A stretch of 64,000 nt of DNA from positions 8,742,001 through 8,806,000 of the forward strand of contig NZ_CP109479.1 of assembly GCF_036227485.1 (NCBI RefSeq). The letters are read 5' to 3'. The position numbers were made by a program, and so were the translations under genes. The stretch comes from Streptomyces sp. NBC_01451 (GTDB lineage Bacteria > Actinomycetota > Actinomycetes > Streptomycetales > Streptomycetaceae). Below the pieces are notes generated by a model. It ran no database searches, was not told the origin of the DNA, and was given only the letters and a program-made list of their open reading frames with translations. Below are positions 41,421 to 49,303 of this stretch, piece after piece (position 1 is the first letter of the stretch; each line of letters opens with the position of its first letter).

Positions 41421-42020
41421 TTACGCGTGCTCGACGAGTTCGCCGTTCTTCTCCTCGAACAGCGCGCCCGTCTCGGGGCACTCCCATACGCCCGGCTCGC
41501 CTTCCCGCTCGGCAAGCCGTACGCCGGCCCGGCCGACCCAGCCGATCCGGCGGGCGGGGACACCGGCCACGAGCGCGAAGTCCGGCACGTCCCGGGTCAC
41601 CACGGCGCCGGCGGCGACCAGCGCCCAGCGTCCGATGCGCACCGGTGCCACGCACACCGAGCGGGCCCCCACTGACGCGCCCTCGCCGACGACCACCGCC
41701 ACGGCCTCCCAGTCGCCGCCGCGTTTCAACCTGCCCTCCGGGTCCACCGAGCGGGGAAAGTAGTCGTTGGTGAATACCGCCGCAGGGCCGACGAACACCC
41801 CGTCGCCGAGCACCGCGGGCTCGTAGACCAGCGCGTAGTTCTGGAGCTTCACGTTGTCGCCGATCCGCACCCCCGGACCGACATAGGCTCCCCGGCCCAC
41901 GATGCACCCGCTGCCCAGCCGGGCGTCCTCCCGTATCTGGGCCAGATCCCAGACCGTCGTCCCGTCGCCGATCGTGGCCGTCTCGTCGACCTGGGCGGTC
42001 GGCTGGATCCTGGAGCTCAC
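41421..42020 (-). CDS. WbpD-like hexapeptide N-acetyltransferase
   Basis: The product has 199 residues. Hexapeptide repeats run from residue 5 to about 150 (IQPTAQVDETATIGDGTTVWDLAQI, then IVGRGAYVGPGVRIGDNVKL). LVYEPAVLGDGVFVGPAAVFTNDYFPRS is the signature of the WbpD/WlbB group, which uses acetyl-CoA to acetylate the 3-amino group of UDP-GlcNAc3NA. The last 25 residues (VWECPETGALFEEKNGEL) resemble half a zinc ribbon and are also found in some homologues. The gene lies upstream of the TagA-WbpA-WbpI-like genes on the same strand, across a 311 bp spacer. It completes the Wbp-like enzyme set in the locus. Confidence 0.87.
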   Translation of the reverse strand: MSSRIQPTAQVDETATIGDGTTVWDLAQIREDARLGSGCIVGRGAYVGPGVRIGDNVKLQNYALVYEPAVLGDGVFVGPAAVFTNDYFPRSVDPEGRLKRGGDWEAVAVVVGEGASVGARSVCVAPVRIGRWALVAAGAVVTRDVPDFALVAGVPARRIGWVGRAGVRLAEREGEPGVWECPETGALFEEKNGELVEHA

Positions 42021-42339
42021 CTGGGGGAACCTTTCTGCTCGCCGGGCAACAACAGTGCCTTCACGGGATCACCATACTTACGCCGGATCAAGGGGTGATG
42101 GTGACCGGCACCCGGCCAAGGCAGCCCTCTTCGCCCCGGTCGAGTCCCTCGGGCGACCGGTCGGGTGGGCGACATGGGGCGCGGGCCGCGGCCGAGTATC
42201 CGCGCCGTCGCTTCACAGAATGCACACCGAAGTTCTTCGGCTCTTTAAGTTTCAAGCGCTAGGCTCGACGGCAGTCGAGCGGCCGACGGCGCCCACACGC
42301 CCCGGTGCTCGCTCCCCCCACAGGCACAGGAGACTCGGT
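42021..42339. promoter_or_regulatory. Divergent spacer between acetyltransferase and oxidoreductase genes
   Basis: This 319 bp region holds no convincing gene. Promoters for both directions are expected. TAGGCT at 42260-42265 matches a common Streptomyces -10 box reading right, with a weak TTCGGC 18 bp upstream; it would give a 5-prime leader of about 70 nt before GTG 42340. Around 42225-42262 the sequence is locally A+T-rich. I see no strong palindrome. Confidence 0.35.
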
Positions 42340-43446
42340 GTGCGTGACGGCGACGTAGTAGTGATAGGCGGCGGCTATGCCGGCGTGCGACTGGCGAAAC
42401 GACTGGACGAGACGGCGAACGTCACGCTGGTGGACCGCAAGGAGGTCTTCTTCCACCGTATCGCCTCCCTGCGCGCAGGCGTTCACCCCGAGTGGACGGT
42501 CGCCCCGTTCATTCCCTACGACCGGCTGCTGAGCAACGGCCGGGTGGCCGTGGGCAAGGCGGTCCGCGTCGACACCGCCGAGCGTCAGGTGGTGCTGGCC
42601 TCGGGGGAGCGGCTCCCGTACGACGCGGTGGTGATCGCCACCGGCGCCGACTACCCGGAACCGGCGCGCTTCACCGGCACCACCGTCGAGGAGGCGGCCA
42701 GGTCGTTCGCCGGGCACCAGCGGAACATCGCCGCCGCGGAACATGTCCTCGTGGTCGGCGGCGGGCCCTCCGGCGTCGAACTCAGCGCCGAGATCCGTCT
42801 GGCCCGGCCGGACGCCCGGGTCACCCTCGCCCACTCCGGGTCGGCGCTGCTCCACGCCACGGGCAGCGAACGCGCCGGGAACAGGGCCCGCTCCTGGCTG
42901 GAGGCGCACGACGTCGAGGTCCGGCTCGACTCCTTCATGTCGCCCGGCAACGACTTCGGCACCTATCGCGACGCCCGGGGCAACGTCATCGAGGCCGACC
43001 GCTCCTACTGGGCCACGGGCACCACCCCCAACACGTTCTGGCTGCGCATGGCCGGACACAGCGACTGGCTGAACGCCTCCGGACATGTGAAGGTCGACCG
43101 GACGCTCCGGGTCGAGGGGTGGCCGGACGTGTTCGCGGTCGGCGACGTGAACGACGTCAGCGAACTCAAGATCACCCCCGTCGCGCTCGCCCAGGCGGAC
43201 CTCGCCTTCCACAACATCCGTGCGTACCTTCAGGGTTCGGGCAGGCACCGCAGGCAGCCGCGCTTCTACCGCCCGATCCACCGCACCCCGCTCGTCGTGC
43301 CGTTCGGCCCCTCCGACGGGGTGACCATGGTGCCCGTGCCCGGCGGCGAGACAGCTGTCCTCGGTGGCCGCACCGCCACCCTGGCCAAGGCCAAGACCCT
43401 CATGACCCCCTACATGAGGCGCCAACTCGGATACACGGCGGCCTGA
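42340..43446 (+). CDS. FAD-dependent NAD(P)H oxidoreductase (NDH-2/AIF-like)
   Basis: The product has 368 residues from GTG 42340, with AGGAG seven nt upstream. The FAD Rossmann motif is VVVIGGGYAGVRLAKRL (5-20), and the NAD(P) motif is VLVVGGGPSGVELSAEI (near 137). The second FAD signature is VFAVGDVNDVSELK (near 264). The overall layout is that of type II NADH dehydrogenase and AIF-like flavoproteins, which pass electrons to quinones or other acceptors. There is no membrane-binding C-terminal helix pair of classical NDH-2, so a soluble diaphorase is possible. It stands alone with its own promoter region, 189 bp upstream of the P450 gene on the same strand; it could supply electrons to the P450, but this is speculation. 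Confidence 0.83.
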   Translation: MRDGDVVVIGGGYAGVRLAKRLDETANVTLVDRKEVFFHRIASLRAGVHPEWTVAPFIPYDRLLSNGRVAVGKAVRVDTAERQVVLASGERLPYDAVVIATGADYPEPARFTGTTVEEAARSFAGHQRNIAAAEHVLVVGGGPSGVELSAEIRLARPDARVTLAHSGSALLHATGSERAGNRARSWLEAHDVEVRLDSFMSPGNDFGTYRDARGNVIEADRSYWATGTTPNTFWLRMAGHSDWLNASGHVKVDRTLRVEGWPDVFAVGDVNDVSELKITPVALAQADLAFHNIRAYLQGSGRHRRQPRFYRPIHRTPLVVPFGPSDGVTMVPVPGGETAVLGGRTATLAKAKTLMTPYMRRQLGYTAA

Positions 43447-43635
43447 CCACCCCTCGCGTGAAGGCCGTGTGGAGGCCTCGCGGCGGCGATGTGGATGCCG
43501 CCTTCACCGGGTCCTCAACTGTGAGTTGTGCCCCGGTTGTTACTCTGCCGTACGCCCTGCGGTAGGGTCCCCACCGTTTCCAACTACCAGCTGAACGTAG
43601 GCCGGTACAGGGAGTGGTGGAGGGGCGGCGCGACG

Positions 43636-45036
43636 ATGAAATCCCAGTGGGGCGACGGCGGATCCGTGGACCTGGGCGGCACACGGTTAGAAGAGTTGAG
43701 CCCTGAACCGCTGCTGACCAGGGACTACGAGACGCGTCCCGCGCTCGTGTACGAACGGCTGCGGCAGCGGCACGGCCAGGTCGCACCGGTCGACCTGCTG
43801 GGCGTACCCGCCTGGCTGGTCCTGGGCTACCAGGAGTCGCTCCAGGTCCTCCAGGACGACGAGGGGTGGCCGAAGGGTCTGGAGAACTGGCGGGCCCGCT
43901 CGGAGGGCCGCGTACCCGCCGACTGGCCGCTCGGACCGTCCCTGGAAGTCAACCATGTGCTGATCCAGGGCGGCCCCGGATACCGGCCGTTGCGGGCGGC
44001 GTGGGACGTGGCGCTGAAACCGTTCCAGGATCCCGGGCACCCCCAGGCACGGCGGCTGAAGAGGGCCGTCACCGAATACGCCGACGAACTGATCAGCCTG
44101 ATGGGCCAGGGCGGCAGCACCGGTCTGGCGGATCTGTCCGCCCAGTTCTCCCGGCCCCTGCCGCTGATGGTGGCCAGTCGTCTGCTCGGCTTCCCGGGTT
44201 CGCAGGGTGACGACGCGCTGATGGACATGTGGCGGGTCCTGGACGCGGGCCCGGACGCGGAGCCCGCCCTGGAGCGACTGCTGGCGACACTGGCCGAACT
44301 GGCGGCGGTGAAAATGGACGAGCCCGGGGACGACTTCCCGTCGTACCTGATAGCCGCGCACCCCGGACTCTCGCTCGACGAACTGGCCCGCGAACTGTTC
44401 ATGCTGCTGGGCATGACCTCCGACCACGTCGGCATCCTCGTGTCCAACACGGTGGTCGAGGTCATCTCGGGCGAGGGTGGCGTGCGGGCCAGCCTGTCCG
44501 CCGGGATGGTCAGGGAGACCATGAACCGGGTGGTCATGCGCAAGCCGCCGCTCGTCAACTTCGTGCCCCGTTTCGCGGCCAGGGACACGGTGCTGGGCAA
44601 CTACACGATCCGCGCCGGCGATCCGGTGTGGGTCTCCTCGGCGGCGGCCCACGCCGACCCTCTCTTCGCCGAGAACATGTGCCCGAGCACCACGGTCAGC
44701 ACCCGGGCACACCTGTCCTGGGGCGCGGGCCCACGCCAGTGCCCGGCGCGCGAGCTGGCGTCGACGGTCGCGTCGGTCGGGGTGGGTCGGCTGTTCGAGC
44801 GGTTCTCGCACCTGGACCTCGCCCTTCCCGTCGATCAACTGCCTTGGCGATCCTCGCCGTTCATGCGCGGCCTGCGGTCGCTGCCTGTCCGGTACGAACT
44901 CGCCCCGGTGCCCGAGCGACGGTTGGCGTACGACCCGGCGACGCAGTCCGCCGAGACGGAGCTGCCGGACCCGGCGGCCAGGCAGCGCTCCTCGCTGTGG
45001 CGCTACCTGACAGGGCTGATCCGCACCGGCCGCTGA
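43636..45036 (+). CDS. Cytochrome P450 with degenerate ExxR and I-helix motifs (CYP157-like)
   Basis: The product has 466 residues from ATG 43636, with GGAGGGG about eight nt upstream. The heme loop is LSWGAGPRQCPARELA with ligand Cys369; the usual Phe is Trp. The K-helix ExxR motif is replaced by ETMN (Glu294 to Asn297). The I-helix oxygen-activation motif (A/G-G-x-D/E-T-T) reads LGMTSDH. PRFAARDTVLGNYTIRAGDPVWVSSAAAHADP is typical P450. Members of the streptomycete CYP157 family, often encoded with conservons, are known to lack the ExxR Arg. No conservon genes are in the window. The C-terminal 45 residues extend past the P450 fold. Whether it is a standard monooxygenase is uncertain. Confidence 0.85.
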   Translation: MKSQWGDGGSVDLGGTRLEELSPEPLLTRDYETRPALVYERLRQRHGQVAPVDLLGVPAWLVLGYQESLQVLQDDEGWPKGLENWRARSEGRVPADWPLGPSLEVNHVLIQGGPGYRPLRAAWDVALKPFQDPGHPQARRLKRAVTEYADELISLMGQGGSTGLADLSAQFSRPLPLMVASRLLGFPGSQGDDALMDMWRVLDAGPDAEPALERLLATLAELAAVKMDEPGDDFPSYLIAAHPGLSLDELARELFMLLGMTSDHVGILVSNTVVEVISGEGGVRASLSAGMVRETMNRVVMRKPPLVNFVPRFAARDTVLGNYTIRAGDPVWVSSAAAHADPLFAENMCPSTTVSTRAHLSWGAGPRQCPARELASTVASVGVGRLFERFSHLDLALPVDQLPWRSSPFMRGLRSLPVRYELAPVPERRLAYDPATQSAETELPDPAARQRSSLWRYLTGLIRTGR

Positions 45037-45092
45037 CGTTGCCCGCCGCCCCGGGCCACGCTGTCGGGTGCGCCGATGCGCCGCGTGACCCT

Positions 45093-45140
45093 GACTGGGT
45101 GACTGGGTGACTGGGTGACTGGGTGGTTCGGTGGCTGGGT
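45093..45140. repeat. 8 bp tandem repeat (GACTGGGT)
   Basis: Four perfect copies of GACTGGGT run from 45093 to 45124, followed by two diverged copies, GGTTCGGT (45125-45132) and GGCTGGGT (45133-45140). The last copies form the left arm of the terminator hairpin at 45130-45168. Confidence 0.85.
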
Positions 45141-45168
45141 GGCCGAGCCACTCAGCCGCCCAGCCACC
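45130..45168. terminator. Terminator of the P450 gene formed from repeat units
   Basis: GGTGGCTGGGTGGC (45130-45143) pairs with GCCGCCCAGCCACC (45155-45168), 13 of 14 positions matching (one G-T type), with an 11 nt loop. It is 94 bp after the P450 stop. Confidence 0.65.
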
Positions 45169-45276
45169 AGGCCGCCGCCGGCCGACCGTGCGGGGTGCAG
45201 CTTCGGGTCCGCCGGGCGCCGCGGGAGGAGCCGGGCCGAAGTCCTCGCGCGCACCAGCCCCCGCGCACGCGGACGG

Positions 45277-45304
45277 ACGGCCCGGTGCCTGAGTGCCGGG
45301 CCGT
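45277..45304. terminator. Terminator between convergent P450 and SDR operon
   Basis: ACGGCCCGG (45277-45285) pairs perfectly with CCGGGCCGT (45296-45304), loop 10 nt, followed by TTTAT on the plus strand. It lies 18 bp beyond the stop of the minus-strand SDR gene and can serve both directions. Confidence 0.7.
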
Positions 45305-45321
45305 TTATCCGCAGTCCGCGC

Positions 45322-46203
45322 TCAGGCGCCGTAGACGGGCGCCGGCGAGGGCGCTTCGGTGAGCAGTCCGCGTACCGCCGGGCCGATCTCGTCGGGGGTC
45401 CAGCGGCGGTCGCGTACCCGCAGAGGTCCGTGCTGCCAGCCGTCGGCGAGGCCGATCGTGCCGCCCTCGGCCTCGAAGACGCGGCCGGTGACGTCGCCGG
45501 AGCCGGCCGAGGCCAGCCACACCACCAGGGGCGACACGTTGCCCGGGTGCGGGGCGTCGAAGCCGGACTCCGGTGCGCGCATCTTCTCGGCGAAGGCCTC
45601 GACCGCCTCGGTCATCGGGGTGCGGGCGGAGGGCGCTATCGCGTTCACGGTGACGCCGTACCGGGCGAGTTCGGCGGCGGCGATCACGGTGAGCGCCGCG
45701 ATGCCAGCCTTCGCGGCGCCGTAGTTTCCCTGGCCGACACTGCCCATCAGCCCCGCGCCGGAGCTGGTGTTGACGATCCGGGCCTCGACCGGCCGGCCCT
45801 GCTTGCTCTGCTCCCGCCAGTAGGCGGCAGCGTGCCGCAGCGGCGCAGCGTGCCCCTTGAGGTCGACCCTCAGGACCAGGTCCCAGTCCGCCTCGGTCAT
45901 GGAGACCAGCATCCGGTCGCGATTGATGCCCGCGTTGTTCACCAGCGCGTGCAGCCCGCCGAACTCGTCGACGGCCCGCCCTATGAGCCGCTCCGCGTAC
46001 CCCCAGTCGCTGACGTCGCCCAGGTCGGCGACAGCGGTGCCGCCTGCCGCCCCGATCTCCTCGGCCACCGCTTTGGCGGACTCGCCCAGGTCGTTGACCA
46101 CGACCCGGGCCCCCTCCGCCGCCAGCGCGAGGGCATGCTCGCGCCCCAGTCCCTGCCCCCCTCCGGTGACGACGACGACCCGGTCCCGACAGATTCCGCT
46201 CAC
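45322..46203 (-). CDS. Short-chain dehydrogenase of a steroid-ring (HIP) degradation-type operon
   Basis: The product has 293 residues from GTG 46203, overlapping the upstream acyl-CoA dehydrogenase stop by 4 nt. TGGGQGLGREHALALAAEGARVVVNDLG is the cofactor motif of the SDR subgroup related to the peroxisomal multifunctional enzyme HSD17B4. Catalytic residues are Ser near 148 and Tyr161-x3-Lys165 (YGAAK). The NNAG motif is at 89-92. In Mycobacterium a similar SDR (Rv3548c) is in the KstR2 regulon and acts on CoA esters of steroid C/D-ring remnants. It is the last gene of this minus-strand operon, which supports the same role here. Oxidation of a hydroxyacyl-CoA is the likely reaction. Confidence 0.78.
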   Translation of the reverse strand: MSGICRDRVVVVTGGGQGLGREHALALAAEGARVVVNDLGESAKAVAEEIGAAGGTAVADLGDVSDWGYAERLIGRAVDEFGGLHALVNNAGINRDRMLVSMTEADWDLVLRVDLKGHAAPLRHAAAYWREQSKQGRPVEARIVNTSSGAGLMGSVGQGNYGAAKAGIAALTVIAAAELARYGVTVNAIAPSARTPMTEAVEAFAEKMRAPESGFDAPHPGNVSPLVVWLASAGSGDVTGRVFEAEGGTIGLADGWQHGPLRVRDRRWTPDEIGPAVRGLLTEAPSPAPVYGA

Positions 46204-47327
46204 GTGCCCGCCCCTTCGCTGACGATGCCCGGCCCGGCAGCCGCGCCGCCGTTCGCCCTGCTCTCCTCTGTCGCTTCCTGCACGGTCCTGCCTCCGGCGA
46301 GGCCCAGCCGCCGCGCGATGAACTCCCGGTGCTGCGCGGGTCCGCCCCAGTCCGCGGCCAGGGCCCAGGCCCGTTTGGCGTACAGATGGAGGTCGTACTC
46401 GGTGGTGTAGCCCATGGCGCCGTGGCACTGGATCGCCGTACGGGCCGCCTTCCGGGCGGCTTCCGAGGCGAGCACCTTGGCCATCGATGTCCGTACGGCG
46501 GTCTCCGGATCTCCGGCCGCCTGCGCCCAGCCCGCCGCGAGGACCGCCGGCCGGGCGAACCGCACGGCCAACTCCACATCGGCCAGGGCGTGTTTGACCG
46601 CCTGGAACGAGCCGACCGGTACGCCGAACTGGTGCCGCTCCCGTACATGGGCCAGGGTCAGTTCGAGCATCCGCCCGGCGAGCCCGAGCAACAGGGCGGC
46701 AGTGGCCAGTACCCCGCGTCCGTACGCGGCGGCCAGTTCGGCGGGGCCCTCGGCCAGCAACAGCCCGCCGCCCGCCGGAGCGTGGACCCGGGCCAGCCGC
46801 CGGGAGCAGTCCACCGAGTCGACCGGTTCGGTCTCCACCTCCTCGCGCGAGTACAGGCGCAGCCCGTCACCGTGGGGTACGGCGATCAGATCGGCGCGTG
46901 CGCCGAAGGGCACCGGGGCATCGGGGGCGAGGGACACGGTGAGCAGCGCCGATCCCTCTAGTACGGAGGGGAGTTGAGGGGCGCCCGCGGCGGCGAGCAG
47001 GGGCGCGCCGACGGCCACGATCTCGGCGGCGGGCACCGGCAGGCCGCTGCGGCCGAGCATCTCCATCAGGGGTGGGAGCGCGTTCTCGTCGAGACCGAGA
47101 CCGAGACCGGGGCCGGGGCTGGGGCCGAGGGTGAGGGCATCGGCGTTCTCGGGTACCAGGGCGCCGGTGACACCGACCCCGGCCAGCGTGCGCCACACGG
47201 CGTCGACGCTCTCGGTGCGGCCACCCGGCCATCCGGCCCGGATCTGTTCGGCGCCGGCCTGCTTGGCCAGCACCTCACCGGCGGCCTCGGCGAGAGCCGT
47301 GTCCTGTTCGGTTACGGCGAAGCGCAT
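46200..47327 (-). CDS. Acyl-CoA dehydrogenase subunit (FadE-type)
   Basis: The product has 375 residues. The C-terminal half carries FAD-domain signatures (RERHQFGVPVGSFQAVKHALADVELAVRFARPA, IQCHGAMGYTTEYDLHLYAKRAWAL). The N-terminal half is divergent and rich in Gly/Pro/Leu. The family catalytic Glu region is not obvious in this protein, whereas the gene just upstream has a more typical C-terminus. In actinobacterial steroid pathways two different FadE subunits form one alpha2beta2 enzyme with a single active-site type, and these two adjacent genes (9 bp apart) fit that pattern. It would desaturate a steroid-ring CoA thioester with FAD. Heteromer formation is inference. Confidence 0.8.
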   Translation of the reverse strand: MRFAVTEQDTALAEAAGEVLAKQAGAEQIRAGWPGGRTESVDAVWRTLAGVGVTGALVPENADALTLGPSPGPGLGLGLDENALPPLMEMLGRSGLPVPAAEIVAVGAPLLAAAGAPQLPSVLEGSALLTVSLAPDAPVPFGARADLIAVPHGDGLRLYSREEVETEPVDSVDCSRRLARVHAPAGGGLLLAEGPAELAAAYGRGVLATAALLLGLAGRMLELTLAHVRERHQFGVPVGSFQAVKHALADVELAVRFARPAVLAAGWAQAAGDPETAVRTSMAKVLASEAARKAARTAIQCHGAMGYTTEYDLHLYAKRAWALAADWGGPAQHREFIARRLGLAGGRTVQEATEESRANGGAAAGPGIVSEGAGT

Positions 47328-47336
47328 CGCTTCCGG

Positions 47337-48467
47337 TCACCTCCTCGGCAGGCCGAGCAGCCGCTCGGCGACGATGTTGCGCTGGATCTCGTTGGTCCCG
47401 GCGTAGATGGGGCCCGCCAGGGAGAAGAGGAAACCTCGGCTCCACGGCCCGTCGACCTCTGCCTCGGGGCCGAGCAGTTCGGCGGCCGTCTCGTGCAGGG
47501 CGATGTCGAGCTGGGACCAGAAAAGCTTGTTCAGGCTGGACTCGGCGCCGACCTGCCGCCCCTCGACGATCGAGGTGACCTGTTCCAGGGTGAACAACTC
47601 GTAGGCCTGGGCCTCGATCCACGACTGCACGACCCGGTCCCGGTGGGCCCCCGGTCCCTTCGCCCGCGCCAGGTCGAGCAGCCGGTCGGCGGTGTGCAGG
47701 AAGCGGCCGGGGGAGCGCAGCGTCAGTCCGCGCTCGGATCCGGTCGTGGCCATGGCCACCCGCCAGCCCTCGCCGACTCCGCCGAGTACGTCGGCGTCGG
47801 GCACGAGGACGTCGTCGAGGAAGACCTCGGCGAACCCCTCGTCGCCGTCGAGGCGTTCGAAACCGCGGACCGTGACGCCGGGCGCGTCCAGCGGAACGAG
47901 GAAGTAGGTGAGACCACGGTGGCGCTCCGCCTCCGGGTCCGTACGGAAGAGGCCGAACAGGTGTGTGCAGAAGGCGCCGCGGGTCGTCCAGGTCTTCTGG
48001 CCGGTCAGCCGCCAGCCACCGGCTCCCTCGTCACGGACCGCTCGGCTGCGGATCGCGGCGAGGTCGCTGCCCGCGCCGGGCTCGGACCAGCCCTGCGCCC
48101 ACAGGTCCTCGGCGGCGGCCATCCGCGGCAGGATGCGTCGCTGCTGCTCCTCCGTGCCGAACGCGAAGACGGTCGGGGCCAGCAGGAAGATGCCGTTCTG
48201 CGTGACCCGGGCGGGTGCTCCGGCCCGGTGGTACTCGTCCTCGAAGACCAGCCACTGCCACAGCGACGCGTCCCGGCCGCCGTACGCCTCGGGCCAGGAC
48301 ACGACCGACCAGCGGGCCTCGAACAGGGCGCGCTCCCACTCCAGATGGGCGGCGAACCCCGCACGGGTGTCACCGGACGGCAGCGGGTTCGCCGGGACGT
48401 TCGCCGCGAGCCACGCCCGTGCCTCCTGGCGGAACGCCTCCTCCTCGGCACTCCAGGTCAGATCCAC
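47337..48467 (-). CDS. Acyl-CoA dehydrogenase subunit (FadE-type)
   Basis: The product has 376 residues. Family signatures include WAQGWSEPGAGSDLAAIRSRA (FAD and substrate loop, near 127), KTWTTRGAFCTHLFGLFRTDP, and a C-terminal PIYAGTNEIQRNIVAERLLGLPRR. Its N-terminal helical region starts DLTWSAEEEAFRQEARAWLAANVP. It lies 9 bp before the second FadE gene and 3 bp after the crotonase gene, so all are one operon. As for the partner gene, an alpha2beta2 complex acting on a bulky ring-CoA substrate is probable. The reaction is FAD-dependent alpha,beta-desaturation; the exact step in ring degradation is not determined by sequence. Confidence 0.85.
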   Translation of the reverse strand: MDLTWSAEEEAFRQEARAWLAANVPANPLPSGDTRAGFAAHLEWERALFEARWSVVSWPEAYGGRDASLWQWLVFEDEYHRAGAPARVTQNGIFLLAPTVFAFGTEEQQRRILPRMAAAEDLWAQGWSEPGAGSDLAAIRSRAVRDEGAGGWRLTGQKTWTTRGAFCTHLFGLFRTDPEAERHRGLTYFLVPLDAPGVTVRGFERLDGDEGFAEVFLDDVLVPDADVLGGVGEGWRVAMATTGSERGLTLRSPGRFLHTADRLLDLARAKGPGAHRDRVVQSWIEAQAYELFTLEQVTSIVEGRQVGAESSLNKLFWSQLDIALHETAAELLGPEAEVDGPWSRGFLFSLAGPIYAGTNEIQRNIVAERLLGLPRR

Positions 48468-48470
48468 CGC

Positions 48471-49235
48471 TCACCTCTCCCCGTCCGTACGGTCGCCGAA
48501 GGTGTCGCGGACCTCGGCGGCGACGCCCGACAGGTTGATCTCGAAGGTGAAGCCCTGTTCATAGCGGTAACTGCGCTTGACGTCCCACAGGTCGATGCCG
48601 TTGAAGGCCTCCTTGGCGGCGCGGATCACCGTCGGGTTCTTCCCTGCGATGCCGGCGGCGACCTCCAGGGCCCGGTCCCGCAGCCGGTCGACGGGGACGA
48701 CGTCGAACACCGAACCGAAGGCGTGCAGTTCGGCGGCGGACGCGGTGGCGCAGGTGTACATCATCGCCCTGGCCCTGTGCTGCGGGACGAGACGTGACAG
48801 GTGCGTCGCGGCGCCCAGCGCGCCCCGGTCCACCTCCGGCAGCCCGAAGTAGGCGTCCTCCGCCGCGACGATCACGTCCGAGTTGCCGACCAGACCGATC
48901 CCGCCGCCCAGGCAGAACCCCTGGACCGCGGTGACGACCGGCACCGCGCAGTCGTAGACCGCGGCGAAGGCGGCGAAGCAGCCCCGGTTCACCCCGATGA
49001 CGGCGGTGTGGCCGGTGTCGGCCTGCAACTCCTTGACGTCCACGCCCGCGTTGAAACCGCGGCCCTCGGCACGCAGCACCACCACCCGCACGTCAGGGTC
49101 GCGGCCGAGCCGTTCGACCGTCGCCGCCAGTTGGTACCAGCCCGCCACCGGCAGGGCGTTGACCGGCGGGCAGTCGACGACGACCTCGGCGATGCCGCGC
49201 TCGTCGACAGCGGCCCTGATGATTTCCGTGCCCAT
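48471..49235 (-). CDS. Enoyl-CoA hydratase/isomerase family protein (EchA20-like)
   Basis: The product has 254 residues from ATG 49235 (MGTEIIRAAVDERGIAEVVVDCPPVNAL). The frame is open far upstream, but the fold is complete from here. The crotonase oxyanion hole is in RAEGRGFNAGVDVKELQ and GFCLGGGIGLVGNSDVIVAAE. FGLPEVDRGALGAATHLSRLV follows. Its neighbours (IpdA, IpdB and NPD-family genes, two FadEs, an SDR) are the same set that surrounds echA20 in the mycobacterial KstR2 regulon, where EchA20 opens a ring of the CoA intermediate by hydrolysis. The position here supports a ring-opening or hydration step. Confidence 0.8.
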   Translation of the reverse strand: MGTEIIRAAVDERGIAEVVVDCPPVNALPVAGWYQLAATVERLGRDPDVRVVVLRAEGRGFNAGVDVKELQADTGHTAVIGVNRGCFAAFAAVYDCAVPVVTAVQGFCLGGGIGLVGNSDVIVAAEDAYFGLPEVDRGALGAATHLSRLVPQHRARAMMYTCATASAAELHAFGSVFDVVPVDRLRDRALEVAAGIAGKNPTVIRAAKEAFNGIDLWDVKRSYRYEQGFTFEINLSGVAAEVRDTFGDRTDGER

Positions 49236-49303
49236 GGGCTCTCTCCCTGTGTCGCGCCCTGCGGCGAGGGCCGGACCGAGGCGCGGCCGACCGTGGTCAC
49301 CGG

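Noticed and set aside
45093..45140. CRISPR-like or attachment-site repeat
   Set aside because: It is an 8 bp microsatellite with no spacer, integrase or tRNA nearby.
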